Positions 33,375 to 43,363 of a stretch of 64,000 nucleotides of DNA are shown here, piece by piece (the first letter of the stretch is position 1; each line of letters opens with the position of its first letter). A program made the translations under genes and the position numbers. The notes beneath the pieces were generated by a model. It saw only the letters and a list, made by a program, of their open reading frames with translations, made no database searches and was not told the DNA's origin. Source of the DNA: Doryteuthis pealeii (Eukaryota > Mollusca > Cephalopoda > Myopsida > Loliginidae); contig CM042138.1 of the NCBI GenBank assembly GCA_023376005.1, positions 96,923,324 to 96,987,323 of the forward strand. The letters run 5' to 3'.

Positions 33375-34260
33375 TCCCACATGACTGTTCTAAGTAAGAG
33401 TTTGCTGCTCAACCAACACTGGTGTATCCATTTGTAGGTGTCCACAGGAGAATGTCACTTATGAGTTTGTCCTTACTTCTTCAGCAGTCCAGCATGTCTT
33501 GTTCATCTTGTATGGTTTGTATGATAGGAGGTAAGTGGCCATTCAGCTGCTTTTTTGTGGGGTGCTTCCAGGATTTGTTTAAGAAAGCATGCAGCATCCT
33601 TGAGTAGTTTCCATCTAGTTTTTTCTACAAGTGTTTCATTAAAGCCTAAGTAGTGCAGATATACAGTAGTACTGATACAGCTACAGCTTGAAAGAATTTC
33701 TGGTAATTTATGAGGAAGTGCGTCCCGGTCTCCCGCCTCAAAAACCGCTACCTGGTGACTATCAAAATAACAACCCCAGCTCGTCATAATTCTTGTTTAT
33801 TTATCATAATTTGTCGTAATTCTTGTTTAGATATGAAGATGGATATATAGTTTTGAATAGACTGAGATAGATAGATAAACAAACAAAATAATATAGATAG
33901 ATACGAACAAATGGAGATAGATAGATAGATAGAGAGATTTTCGACAAGTAAATGTATTTTGGGGGGTGGTCGCTTCTTTTTTTGTCGTAATTCTTGTTTA
34001 TTTAAACTAAAAACAAGACATTAAACAAACATGAATAAAAAAAATCTTAGTATTTAAAGTAATATAGATAAATATGAACAAATTGAGATAGATAGATAGA
34101 TGGATAGTTTTGAATAGACTGAGCTGGGTTGTTATTTTAATAGTCACTGGCAGCAACTCTTGAGGCAGGAGACCGGGACCCACTTCCTCATAAATTACCG
34201 AATTTCTGTTTTATCTTATCAGAAAAAGCAGATTTTCATATGATCAACAATCTGTTAATA
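33375..34260 (-). pseudogene. RTE-like LINE fragment split by a MITE
   Basis: Minus-strand decayed coding of the same block as 5225-5650: relics of LNKSWKHPTKKQLNGHLPP and SKDKLISDILLWTP lie at 33420-33580. The segment CAGTAGTACTGATACAGCTA (33664) continues to GAATTTCT and, after the MITE at 33702-34199, into CTGTTTTATCTTATCAG. Many frameshifts. Confidence 0.7.
33702..34199. mobile_element. Foldback MITE, family G, copy 2
   Basis: Termini 33702-33782 and 34122-34199 are inverted and begin GGTAATTTATGAGGAAGTGC. Perfect octamers GAATTTCT flank it at 33694-33701 and 34200-34207. The core has (TAGA)n, a GGGGGG run and CGTAATTCTTGTT repeats. Inserted inside an RTE-like LINE relic. Confidence 0.9.
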
Positions 34261-34961
34261 GTGTTATATACTGGTCTTTTCACAGTACCAATCTATATAA
34301 CGTTATATACCTTTCTTACTTCTTACTCTGTCGTCTATTCTTCTGGCCGGCTTTGCTTCTGATCGTCTATCATCTATCTTGGTCTGGTATATCTTCTAAG
34401 GTCTCGTCTGGTCTTCTATTGAGGATTCCGGGTCTGGTTTCTCTTGGGGATCATTCCTTATCAGAAGCCCTGTGTCATTGTTAGTTTTTAGTAATAAACA
34501 CAAGACTTCGATTTAGGTTGATGTTACTTTATTCCAAATCCCCACCAAGACAATCTGCGCAGATGAGGCTTACATGTTGCTAGCTCGGCTTCTAAGTTCT
34601 AACTGACTTACTGAGTTACTTACTCCTTAAACTGGAAGAGGGCTTTCTATGGGGGTTCCGGTTCTCACGGTCTATCCCCAGAAAGCAAGGTCAGAGTGAG
34701 GTCAAACACTGTCACTCACTCTCAAGGCCATCAGCTGTACTAATCGCCATAATGATTTCTACAATACCTTAAAAATGTATTAGGGATCCAATAATTATGT
34801 AACAATAGTAGTCTATGCTTTTCCTATGAGTGCATTGACTTTGCTTTCTATAGATAATGTATTGCTATGTAAGTATGTAAACTGGTCTAATTTCAGAGTC
34901 TTGCCATTTCATCTACAGAAAACGATGTCAATATATACATAGGAAACGTATAGTCTGCTAA
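34261..34961. other. Unclassified segment, possibly an LTR
   Basis: Starts TGTTATATACTGGTC and includes AGTAATAAACACAAGAC, which looks like a polyadenylation signal, followed by TTTATTCCAAATCCCCACC. No matching right end or target duplication was found, so this is not called as an LTR. Confidence 0.25.
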
Positions 34962-34969
34962 CAGTATTA

Positions 34970-35344
34970 GATAATCTGAAGATTAGCTACATAAATGAGA
35001 GTAACCTCCCCTTGTTTATTTCACTTTGAGGAAGCCATATGTTTTGGTCGGCCATTTTCATTTCACTGTAATCAATACAACTGCATTATTTAACATGAAA
35101 AATATCATAAAATGTGTTCTTAATAACAATTAAGTTCATTTCAAATAATGCGCAAGCACAATTAAGAACACATTTTATGATATTTTCATGTTAAAACATG
35201 CAGTAGTATCGATTCGAACATATTCGTATTTTCAGTGTAGATTTACAGTGAAATGAAAATCGCCAACCAAAACATATGGCTTCCTCAAAGTGAAATAAAC
35301 AAGGGGAGGTTACTCTCATTTATGTAGCTAATGTTCAGATTACC
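34970..35344. mobile_element. Foldback MITE, family H, 8-bp target duplication
   Basis: The 375-base element is a near-complete palindrome: outer arms about 34970-35075 and 35243-35344, inner arms around 35093-35127 and 35159-35196. Ends GATAATCTGAA and TTCAGATTACC pair with one mismatch. The perfect octamer CAGTATTA flanks it at 34962-34969 and 35345-35352. The terminus resembles family G (GGTAAT). Confidence 0.85.
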
Positions 35345-35561
35345 CAGTATTATACATATAAAGACCCTATCAGTAATTATTGTATTAATTCCTGACCACT
35401 GACAATACTCTCCTTCTGAGTGTTCAATTCATTTCTATTGTAAAATCATTTACAATGTATGTACATTATACACAGAATGACCTTAATTCATCAGAAATGC
35501 TTGCATTAATTCCTGACCACTGACTGTACCTTTATTCACAATGTTCAATGCATGTTTACAG

Positions 35562-35612
35562 TAACTCCAGAACTGGAGCCTCATCATCAGATACAGTTTA
35601 TTGTCAAACCCA
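35562..35612 (-). repeat. Repeat C fragment
   Basis: About 50 bases matching C (CTCCAGAACTGGAGCCTCAT, AGATACAGTTTATTGTCA). Confidence 0.55.
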
Positions 35613-35785
35613 GGTCAACTCTTTCTAATATCAAATCTGTTGCCCAAAGATGCCAATTTGAAGTTATATATGATATCACCAATGAATAAGTAAACTCCTA
35701 TCATCTTTTTTAAAATTTATTATAAAAAGTTAATTCAAAATGTAAAAGTTACTTATTATTTTAGTGTGTGAAGGAATATTGTTAG

Positions 35786-36200
35786 ATTTTCTTTGGTGGA
35801 TGGAGCCTTCTCATGGACCATTTTCAAAAATTTCCACCATAAATTTTAAATAGGATTTTGATCTGGACTGCTCACTGGCTATGTCATTGGTTTTATATGT
35901 CTTTCCTGAAGAAAAGATTTAATCCCCTTTGCTTTGTAACCAGATGCATTATCATCCCCAAAAATTGATTCATCATCACCAAACTAATCTTTTATCAATG
36001 GAATGAGAAAATTGTCCAGGATTTCAATGTATACATGTGCATTAATTGTTGAAGTAATAATAGCCATCTTATCTGTTCTTTTAAATGACATTTAACCCAT
36101 ATCATGAATGACTAGTGAAATTTATGTTTTTTCCCTCAGTCATCTTTATAGGTTTCTTTTGGATGGCATCAGACAAAAGTGCCAGTATCATCACCTAGGT
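35786..36200 (-). pseudogene. Tc1-like transposase fragment
   Basis: On the minus strand the code reads INAHVYIEILDNFLIPLI, then DDNASGYKAKGIKSFLQ, HIKPMT, SPDQNPI, NLWWKFLKMVHEKAPSTK. This is the C-terminal catalytic half of a Tc1/mariner-superfamily transposase of the DD34E type. A stop replaces the E of the usual NPIENLW, which is the third catalytic residue, and another stop replaces a W. No terminal repeats were located. Confidence 0.8.
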
Positions 36201-36249
36201 AAATGCAGATTCTTAATTCATAACTGAATATCTAAGAGTATTTACGGGG

Positions 36250-37735
36250 ATTCGTTGGAGCCCTTATTCTCCGTAGTTGGCTATTTCAGAGGAAAGAAGG
36301 AAACAAATACAAATATAAAATGCAGACACTTGTATTATCAAAAGGTACAGAAATGTTGCAAATTTTCAATGTGAGGTTAAATACTGTTCATTGGAGAAGT
36401 GGTGATAACAGGGGTATTCTGGTCGCTGGTTGGAATGTTGTTAAGACGCTTTGTCAGGTCGTTTCTCGTTCTTCAGCCTTCTGTCAGTATGCTATTGTAT
36501 CAGCCTTATAACGTCTGCTGATACAATGCCTTAGAAAGTTTGCTGGTTATGGGCAAGGTGGCTGGAGGCACTTATTTTCGTGTCTCTCCAGGATAACTGC
36601 TTCGTGATAAGTGAGGAAATTTGGTTTTGGCGCCAACATCGTATGCAGCAGGGGAAGACAATTCTCTATCGAATTTCTGATATATCACTTTCATCCAATA
36701 TTTCACATACCATGATTATTTCTCTTCAGCTCCCTTTAACTACATTTTTTAGTTTGTGTTTTCGTCCTAGTTTTCATTTGGATTTTCTCTATACAAAACC
36801 CATTTCATTCAGCCGATTTCTCATAGTTCCATCACTGTTTTGACCCATTTTTATTTATTTGGTTGTACATTTTCTATTTTCAAGATATATTACTTTGAGT
36901 TTTCTATCCTGATGCTTTGATGTCTTTCATGGTCTACCAGTTTTCCTCTTTTAATCACCCCAATTCTTTAATATTTGCACCAAATTTTAGATACAGCTTA
37001 CTGGGAACAAGAACGACAGACATTTTTCATCACACTCCATTGTGGAGTTCTTTCTATTGTTTCAATCATATTGTAATGTTACCAGGGTTGGTTATCAATT
37101 AATAATAGAGATTAAGTCTTTATTTGTCTGTAACCAAAACTACGTCACAGTCATTTTTGGAATTAAATAAGTTAATCAATCAGCATTTAATTTATAGTCA
37201 GTATCATTACTACATAAAAATATCAAAATTGTATGAAAAATCAATTGTCAAATTGTTAATTTTTTTCTAAAGATAAGAGCCTGAATAATCAAATCAGAAA
37301 TTTTTAGAAATGTTTTGGGGGTTGTCGTAAAAAACAAAACATATCTCAGTGGAGTGGAGTGAATATAATGCTTTTTAAATAAGTAATTGATTTTTTTTAA
37401 ATATTAAACATTTTATTTCATTTATTTAATTTTCCCACCCAGCTCAGGTAATATCTTTAAAAATTTTTTTTACACCACTTAGAGGGCATTTTTTTTGTTT
37501 TTTGTTTGTTTTGCTAGTTTAAATAATAACCCGATCATAACTTACAATGAAAAAGGGTTTATTTTGATAAAAGGTACAAGAATGGGTGAACAGTAGTATA
37601 ATACTAGCAAATCTCGCTAGGAAAGACAGGCCACCAAGACTGACACCATCAATGTTTATATTGAAAATAGAACAGTTCATTCTATTCCAGAGGGGTATCA
37701 TCTCTACTCTCTACAAATTGACAGTTCTTCCAATT
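36250..37735. other. Unrecognised interval
   Basis: Less repetitive than its surroundings. Plus-strand frames at 36320-36511, 36580-36843 and 36917-37102 show no known domain. A GTATCAGCCTTATAACGTCTG/CTGATACAATG hairpin is at 36494-36525. Nothing else recognised. Confidence 0.35.
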
Positions 37736-37740
37736 AGGTA

Positions 37741-38227
37741 TGTTACATAATTCATAGGTAGCTTATGAATTATGTACGTACTGTAGTTAGATAAATTTAA
37801 AATCCGAATTCGTTAGATTCAAAATAATGGGGGTTGAGTGGAAAATTATCTCGAGTGTTATTGGCAGGTAATGACCTCGGCTTGACCCCTCAAAAAGCGC
37901 GCCAGTATGGCGTGAGAAAGTTTTTAGTTCAGTTGCAAGATGTCCTATCAAGAGTCACTTCTCCTTGCATGCTTTTGTGGGCTGTGGTTTTTCTTAATAA
38001 AGACTTAAAAGAAAAACAACAATGTCTTATTAATTCATTAAAACAACAGACACCCAGCCCAAAGAAATCAATCCGAAGAAATCAACCCACAGAATCAGCC
38101 CTGAGGAAATGGTCGACGAATTAGCAGCAAGAACAAGCAAAAGAGTTAACAAGTAAGAGACACTCATCATCGTCTCTACCCTGTCTCTCTCTCCACCATT
38201 ATATACCGGAGTAAAGGGATATATATC
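37741..38227 (+). mobile_element. Solo LTR, copy A
   Basis: Begins TGTTACATAATTCATAGGTA and ends GGGATATATATC, flanked by AGGTA at 37736-37740 and 38228-38232. An AATAAAGACTT polyadenylation-like signal lies at about 37996. The same sequence recurs at 56760-57309. No internal region is attached, so this is most likely a solo LTR of an LTR retrotransposon with 5-bp duplication. Confidence 0.65.
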
Positions 38228-38288
38228 AGGTATTCACAACTACTTGTTGAGGTCTGCAAGACCTATCTTTTAACTGTAGACCTACATA

Positions 38289-38810
38289 TATGAGGGAGAT
38301 TCAAAAATTATCTACACTACTGTTTTATGGAAGCTGAGCTCATCGTGGATGATTTGATAGGCAGAACTATGACTAATCCGCAGAGAATAAGCTACCTCAT
38401 CAATGATAACTCACTGGTCCACCATGACCATCTCTTGATCTTGCCGTATCTTCTCATCAATGGTGGAGGTTGATGAGTGTTCTGCTCCCTCCCTCTTCAT
38501 GTGTCACACATGTTCGGCCACTTTTAAACTTCTCTATCCACTCATACACACTCCTACATGGTAGGTATTGTGTTAAAAGCTTCCGATGAATTTCAGCACC
38601 TGACACTTCTTCCAACCAAAGAAATCGGATCACTTCTTTGGTGTATACTGCTAGTGGAGTGGCCATGTTTACACTGTAAAGACAGCAAGCAAAATGGCGT
38701 GATAGGGCATGACCACAAAAGTGCCAAGCATAAGAACACATGCTCAGAACGCAGTTTGACAATAATAAAGATATGTTTTGGCAAAAGTGCAGATTTTTGA
38801 CTCTCCCTTA
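38289..38810 (-). mobile_element. Deleted mariner with transposase N-terminus
   Basis: Ends TGAGGGAGATTCAAAAATTA and the complement of GATTTTTGACTCTCCCTT form imperfect inverted repeats bounded by TA. The minus strand encodes YTKEVIRFLWLEEVSGAEIH, LPCRSVYEWIEKFKSGRTCV and THEEGGSRT, the helix-turn-helix start of a mariner transposase of the SETMAR/Mos1-related type. It then runs into the right inverted repeat; the catalytic domain is absent. Confidence 0.8.
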
Positions 38811-38929
38811 TATATATATATATATATATATGTAAAAATGGAAATTGGAAATGAATCCGACAATATGAGGAGGAATGAATAAAGAAAAGAAAGAACAGAA
38901 TGGATAATAAAAGATGAATTTAATCAATA

Positions 38930-39010
38930 TCACTTACACATGTGTTTCGGTCAGTTCATCTGTGTGAAAATATTCCTCACACAGAGAAGATTTGACCTTC
39001 ATCAGAGTGA
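38930..39010 (-). ncRNA. Type I hammerhead ribozyme-like motif
   Basis: Minus strand: stem I TCACT (39006-39010) pairs with AGTGA (38930-38934). Core CTGATGA is exact (38999-39005). Stem II GGTCA/TGACC extends through an inner CTGTGTG/CACACAG helix. GAA follows, then palindromic stem III ACACATGTGT (38936-38945) and A at the cleavage position. One unpaired A lies between CTGATGA and stem II. It abuts a (TA)n array at 39011. Best core of the set. Confidence 0.65.
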
Positions 39011-39034
39011 AATATATATATATATATATATATA

Positions 39035-39125
39035 TATAGTAGGGCAGACTGGGCTTTTTAACCTTGAGTAGGTAGCCAGTTTAGGAGAGGGATAACTCTT
39101 AATTCAAAATTCCTGAGGTCGGTTG
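39035..39125 (+). repeat. SINE family B, 3' fragment
   Basis: TAGTAGGGCAGACTGGGCTTT and TTAACCTTGAGTAGGTAGCC match the B interior; the head is missing. Confidence 0.6.
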
Positions 39126-39285
39126 TTGATTGGGTTCGTGGTATTCCTTGATGCACCAATTCTTTCCTATCGACTGTACCAAAAAGTGTGGAATAGTCCT
39201 ACACAAGCCTTCACCATTATAAACAAATCACTGTGTTGGTTGTTCATTGAATGAACACTCATCCGTCGAAAATCGACGAGAGAGT

Positions 39286-39286
<1 letters not shown>

Positions 39287-39319
<33 letters not shown>
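39287..39319. repeat. (TA)n microsatellite
   Basis: About 15 TA units. Confidence 0.9.
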
Positions 39320-39320
<1 letters not shown>

Positions 39321-39499
39321 CTACTGCAGGTATTTGTTTTTAGGAATACAAATAAAAAGATAATTCTATAATTTGTTTTCAGCATTGGGTCATTCCCTGA
39401 TTTTATCAAATTGTAACATTAATGTAAATAATTTGATATAATTTGTTTAAGGAATATTTTTGAAGCCAGAATGTTCAGTTATGAAAGAAAAAAATGGGG

Positions 39500-39630
39500 T
39501 ATTATCGCATAAATGCACCCAGGCCTCCTGTCCTAAAAAACGCTAAGCGGTGCCTGCTGAAAAAATAACCTGTGCTACGATTGAACTCTCTGGCTGTCTG
39601 AAGGCATTTTCCCCGAAAAGTTAATGCGAT
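39500..39630. mobile_element. MITE family I, one-armed copy
   Basis: AGGCCTCCTGTCCTAAAA, AACGCTAAGCGGTGCCTGCT and GGCTGTCTGAAG match 27859-27950, but the right arm is lost. Short outer inverted repeats TATCGCAT (39503-39510) and ATGCGATA (39624-39631) bound it. Confidence 0.65.
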
Positions 39631-39649
39631 ATGAAAGCAATATTTTACC

Positions 39650-40781
39650 CCCTCCCAAGTTTTTTCTCAACAAGTAAATGTAAATATTTTAACCCTCCCC
39701 CTCTTTAAAATATCATTTCTTTTGGGTATTTTCATTTTATTTTAATTCAAAACAACTGTCACGACTTTTTAAATAAATACGACCGAGTTTCGAAATAAAA
39801 AACACAAAACATATTTTTTCTTCAGCTTTTTCATAGGAATGGGGATATGATAATAAAATAAAAAATGAATAAAGCTTGTAAGTAGAATGGATCTTGTCAA
39901 GGAAACGAAATTATTTTTTAATTTTGTAGTTTGAGTTTGTTTATAAAAAAACAACAAATTATTTTAAAATTGAGAAACTCTTCTTTTCAAAATACCTTGT
40001 TGGTTTCATTTATTTGGTTAACCATTTTCAGGTTTTAGGAAGAAGAAAAAAAAAGAAAAGAAAAAGAAAATAAATTATGAACGAATTTTCAAGACGAGCA
40101 GAAAACAAAAAAAAACAAAATATTTCAAAGGAAAGCAAAACCTTGAAAATAAAATAATCCGTTTAAGTTCACGTAATCCTAAATTAACCTAATTCTCACA
40201 CTTGTGTGTATGTGCTTAATAAAGATTATTATTATTCATATCTTTAATCTTTCTTTATTATTGATGTTGTTAAATGTAATTATTAGAGATTGATTTATTC
40301 AAAATTCTAATTTAATTTGTTTCCTTAAAAGACAATAACAAATATTGCTAAAAGTTTATCGTTTTATAAAATACATTTTAAAATAATTTACACAACATAA
40401 TTAAAAGTTTATCAGTATTATGTAACAAAACATTAATAAAAATAAATAAATAATTTTTCAACAATCTGATCTTGGAAGTCGCAGACTCCATTGCACAGAG
40501 TCGCTCTACTCAACAGGGTAAAAATATTAAAAAAATAAATTAACCCTGAAAAAATTATTTTTGTTACTTTAACATGCATGAAATAAAAAAATAAACCAAT
40601 TTCCTTGAAATAAAAACATAAAACAATGCGAATAATAAAAATTAAAAATATTACGAGATTTTCCCATCATTCAAGATTTTTAGTCGTTGTAAAAAAATGT
40701 CTGCTGTTAGTTTTTTCAGCTGTTAAAAACGTCAATCATATTTAATATTTCGATAAAAACTAGCAAACAAAAACTCTTTTG
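39650..40781. promoter_or_regulatory. 5' flank of the Speedy-like gene
   Basis: AT-rich sequence with no copy of the repeats that surround it, apart from simple A/T runs. No TATA box or initiator could be placed with confidence. A TTTTCCAG site ends at 40791, just inside the frame, and could be a splice acceptor if an upstream exon exists. Confidence 0.3.
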
Positions 40782-42116
40782 ATGTTTTCCAGTTACGACA
40801 TTGAAAAAATTAATCCCAAATTTCTTCCACTGACAACTGTTTGGAAATATTCAATGAAAAACCAAGCCACGAAAGGCAAACCTTGGAATATGAACATAAA
40901 AAATAACCAAATCGGATTGTACCATGTTCAGCCACAGCTTTTCTTACAGAGCATCGACAAAGAAGATAATAAATTTAAATTTAAACCTGTCTTCTCTCAC
41001 AACCAGCAACAGAAAGAAGAGGCTACAGGTGGCAATTTTAATCGGTTGGCGGTTTTTATGAATAAAGAAAGAACCGAGAAAACTACAGCCATGTTTGGGA
41101 AGGAGCTGGGAAATTTTGCAAAGGTCATTTTAGAAGATGGTCGCGAATTTTTCCAAGAAGACGAAGAAGAAATGAATAAAGGAAAAGTTATTTATCGTCG
41201 AAAATTGCCGACATCCTATGGCCGACACCAGCAACGTCTGCAGCAGAGAAGACAGCGTAAAATTCTTCAAGAAATACACCTGAGCGGAGGCAGACAAAGT
41301 AGCCAGTCGTGTTATCAACAAAAGGATGTCCACCGCCATCATCTTTTTGTTAAGGCACACCAGAAAGAACACCAACAATTTTATGTCGCCAAAAGCTTTC
41401 TGGGACAACCCCAAAAACAATTCCAGGAAAGAGTTCAAAGACGACAGGCTGCCTTATTTATCTACCGTCAGTGGCAGTTACAAATTCATCGAGAATTCGA
41501 AGATTTAGAGAAAATCCATCAGAATATAATCTCGTCTGAGCCAAGGGTGATGAAGAAAGGGAATATGGTGGTCCGTCCCATTCGGATGGGTTTTCAAAAA
41601 ATGATCCGTCGTCCTTCGATAATTCGAGAGAGAAAAAAATGTGAAGTGAAAATGAGTGAATTAAGGAAGTACTTAAATCTTTTGGAGTCGGACATAGTTT
41701 CCAGCTTTTTGGAACGAGATTCTTGCTATAGACTTTCGGATAAATATCTCCTGGCCGCGACATTCGTTTATTTCAAGAGGGCCGGCTACCCACTCGAGAA
41801 ATACACACCCAGAAATTTCTTTGTGTCCCTTTACCTTGCCAACGACATGGAAGAGGATGAAGAAGATCTAAAATACGAGATATTTCCCTGGGCCATTGGT
41901 AATGACTGGCCGAATCGAATACAAGAATTCCTGAAAGAACGTGACCATCTTTTCCAAGAGATCGGACAACGTGGGGTCGTTAGTCGGATTTGCTGTGAAG
42001 AAGTCATGGCGATAATACCTAACAGTAAAATTTGGTTCCGAAACCGGCTTCTTCATCATGCAGGAGGGGTGAGGAATTCGACACTCTTTATCAACCCTAC
42101 TTTAGACGATTCCTAA
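40782..42116 (+). CDS. Speedy/RINGO family CDK activator
   Basis: Encodes 444 residues from the ATG at 40782. Residues about 294-429 form a complete RINGO domain: LLESDIVSSFLERDSCYRLS, DKYLLAATFVYFKRAGYPLE, FFVSLYLANDMEEDEEDLKY, EIFPWAIGNDW, VVSRICCEEVMAIIP, HHAGG. The acidic EEDEEDLKYEIFPWA block is the family hallmark. Family members bind and activate CDK1/CDK2 without cyclin and largely without T-loop phosphorylation, and SPDYA acts in meiosis. The Gln/Arg-rich N-terminus (about 290 residues) is far longer than the ~65 in vertebrate SPDYA. There is no intron in 1.3 kb. After HHAGG the frame ends within 15 residues, while the family-like tail continues in the next frame (42071-42457). Domain call is firm; intact function is not. 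Confidence 0.88.
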   Translation: MFSSYDIEKINPKFLPLTTVWKYSMKNQATKGKPWNMNIKNNQIGLYHVQPQLFLQSIDKEDNKFKFKPVFSHNQQQKEEATGGNFNRLAVFMNKERTEKTTAMFGKELGNFAKVILEDGREFFQEDEEEMNKGKVIYRRKLPTSYGRHQQRLQQRRQRKILQEIHLSGGRQSSQSCYQQKDVHRHHLFVKAHQKEHQQFYVAKSFLGQPQKQFQERVQRRQAALFIYRQWQLQIHREFEDLEKIHQNIISSEPRVMKKGNMVVRPIRMGFQKMIRRPSIIRERKKCEVKMSELRKYLNLLESDIVSSFLERDSCYRLSDKYLLAATFVYFKRAGYPLEKYTPRNFFVSLYLANDMEEDEEDLKYEIFPWAIGNDWPNRIQEFLKERDHLFQEIGQRGVVSRICCEEVMAIIPNSKIWFRNRLLHHAGGVRNSTLFINPTLDDS

Positions 42117-42457
42117 GTAACCCTCAGGTTAATAACAATGGTTCTGGTGTTTATTTCAACTATTGTGGAATCGTGGAACCCGTCCAACCATTCCTTCTGG
42201 CACCTGACATTGCTCCAGTTCCTTGTTTTTTGTGTCACCCGGAGTTAGCCCCAACCCCACCGAAAAATTGCTCCCTATTGTCGTTGGTTCTGCGCCAGAA
42301 TCCTTCGATTCAGGGTCAGACTCAGGAGAGGGATCTTCAAACTACCAAAGTCATCAGATGTTTTGCCTCTTCCAAATCGGATTCCGATTTATCAGCATCT
42401 TCATCCTCTGATGAAGATGATGAACTATCTTTTTCGGACACATCTATCTTGGATTAG
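42071..42457 (+). CDS. Speedy-like C-terminal tail in shifted frame
   Basis: This frame is one base back (-1) from the main one and stays open through the overlap to TAG at 42457. It encodes EEFDTLYQPYFRRFLSNP, then IAPVPCFLCHPE, reminiscent of the TPVDCSLC segment that follows the RINGO domain in vertebrate SPDYA, and ends with a Ser/Asp/Glu-rich tail SSSSDEDDELSFSDTSILD. Such a tail looks like a casein kinase 2 substrate. An extra base in the run GGAGGGG at 42063-42069 would join the frames. Whether this is assembly error, mutation or frameshifting cannot be told here. Confidence 0.6.
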   Translation, partial: EEFDTLYQPYFRRFLSNPQVNNNGSGVYFNYCGIVEPVQPFLLAPDIAPVPCFLCHPELAPTPPKNCSLLSLVLRQNPSIQGQTQERDLQTTKVIRCFASSKSDSDLSASSSSDEDDELSFSDTSILD

Positions 42458-43318
42458 GGTTTTTGTATTTTTATTTTTATCTGGTGGGAATTCCTTCCTC
42501 TTAAAAAATCCCTTTTCACTTTTGATTACCAAACAAACATATACGAACACTGTCGAAGGAAAAGTTTTTCGTTTATTTAATTTGACGTTGTGAATATCTT
42601 CTCTTTCTTTCTTATTCATTTCATATATCTTGCATCCTCACTCAGTCTGTTCACCTGTCTCTCTCTCTCTCTCTCTCTGATCATCTCTTTCTCAATCTGT
42701 TCATCTACCTTTCACCCCTTTCTCTCTATTTATCTATCTATTTTTGTCTCTCTTGGTCTCTTCACTCCTATCTCTCTATCTGTCTCTCTCTATTTTTCTA
42801 CCTTGGACTCACAATTTCTAGCATAGTTGTTTTAAATGTTAGGATGTTTAATGTCATAATTCTAATGATTTGAAATTTTAGATAGATATTTAATTATTTT
42901 TAAGTAACTTAAAAAAAAAAACCTGTTCAAATGTTTAAAAATATATTTTTGTTATTTCAGTATAATTGGCTCAAAATGTTGTCAATGAAATATAATATTT
43001 TTTCATTTAAGCTGATAATATATTTTGGAAAAGTATTTCTATTTTAATTTTTTTTTTAATTCTAAAAATTTATTTTTTGAAATTAAGTTAGAAAACTTGA
43101 CACTTATTTTAACATGAACAGTGTTCATTGAACACTAAATCTGAAAATTTCCCCATTTGTAATTAAATATATGTTTTTTTATTAAATGATAATTTTTTTC
43201 TATATTTGTCCTTTTTTTCATTGGTTAAAAATATATGTTGTGGAGTAATGGTTAATGTGCTGATTTTGCAAACTGATGAATTTCCTTTATCGATTTTCCA
43301 CAAACCTGTACCAATGTT
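42458..43318. other. 3' flank of the Speedy-like gene
   Basis: Probable 3' UTR and flank. A CT-rich (TCTC)n stretch spans 42640-42800. No certain polyadenylation signal near; AATAAA-type sites occur far downstream (43706, 43754). Confidence 0.4.
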
Positions 43319-43363
43319 GCGAAAAAGAAAAAAAAAAAGAAAAAAAAAAAAAAAAAAAGAAAT
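43319..43363. repeat. A-rich run
   Basis: About 40 bases of A with a few G, downstream of the Speedy-like frame. Could be a microsatellite or a decayed poly-A tail; no target duplication was confirmed. Confidence 0.8.

Noticed and set aside
34261..34961. Possible LTR starting TGTTATATAC with AATAAA
   Set aside because: No second copy, right terminus or target duplication found in the window.
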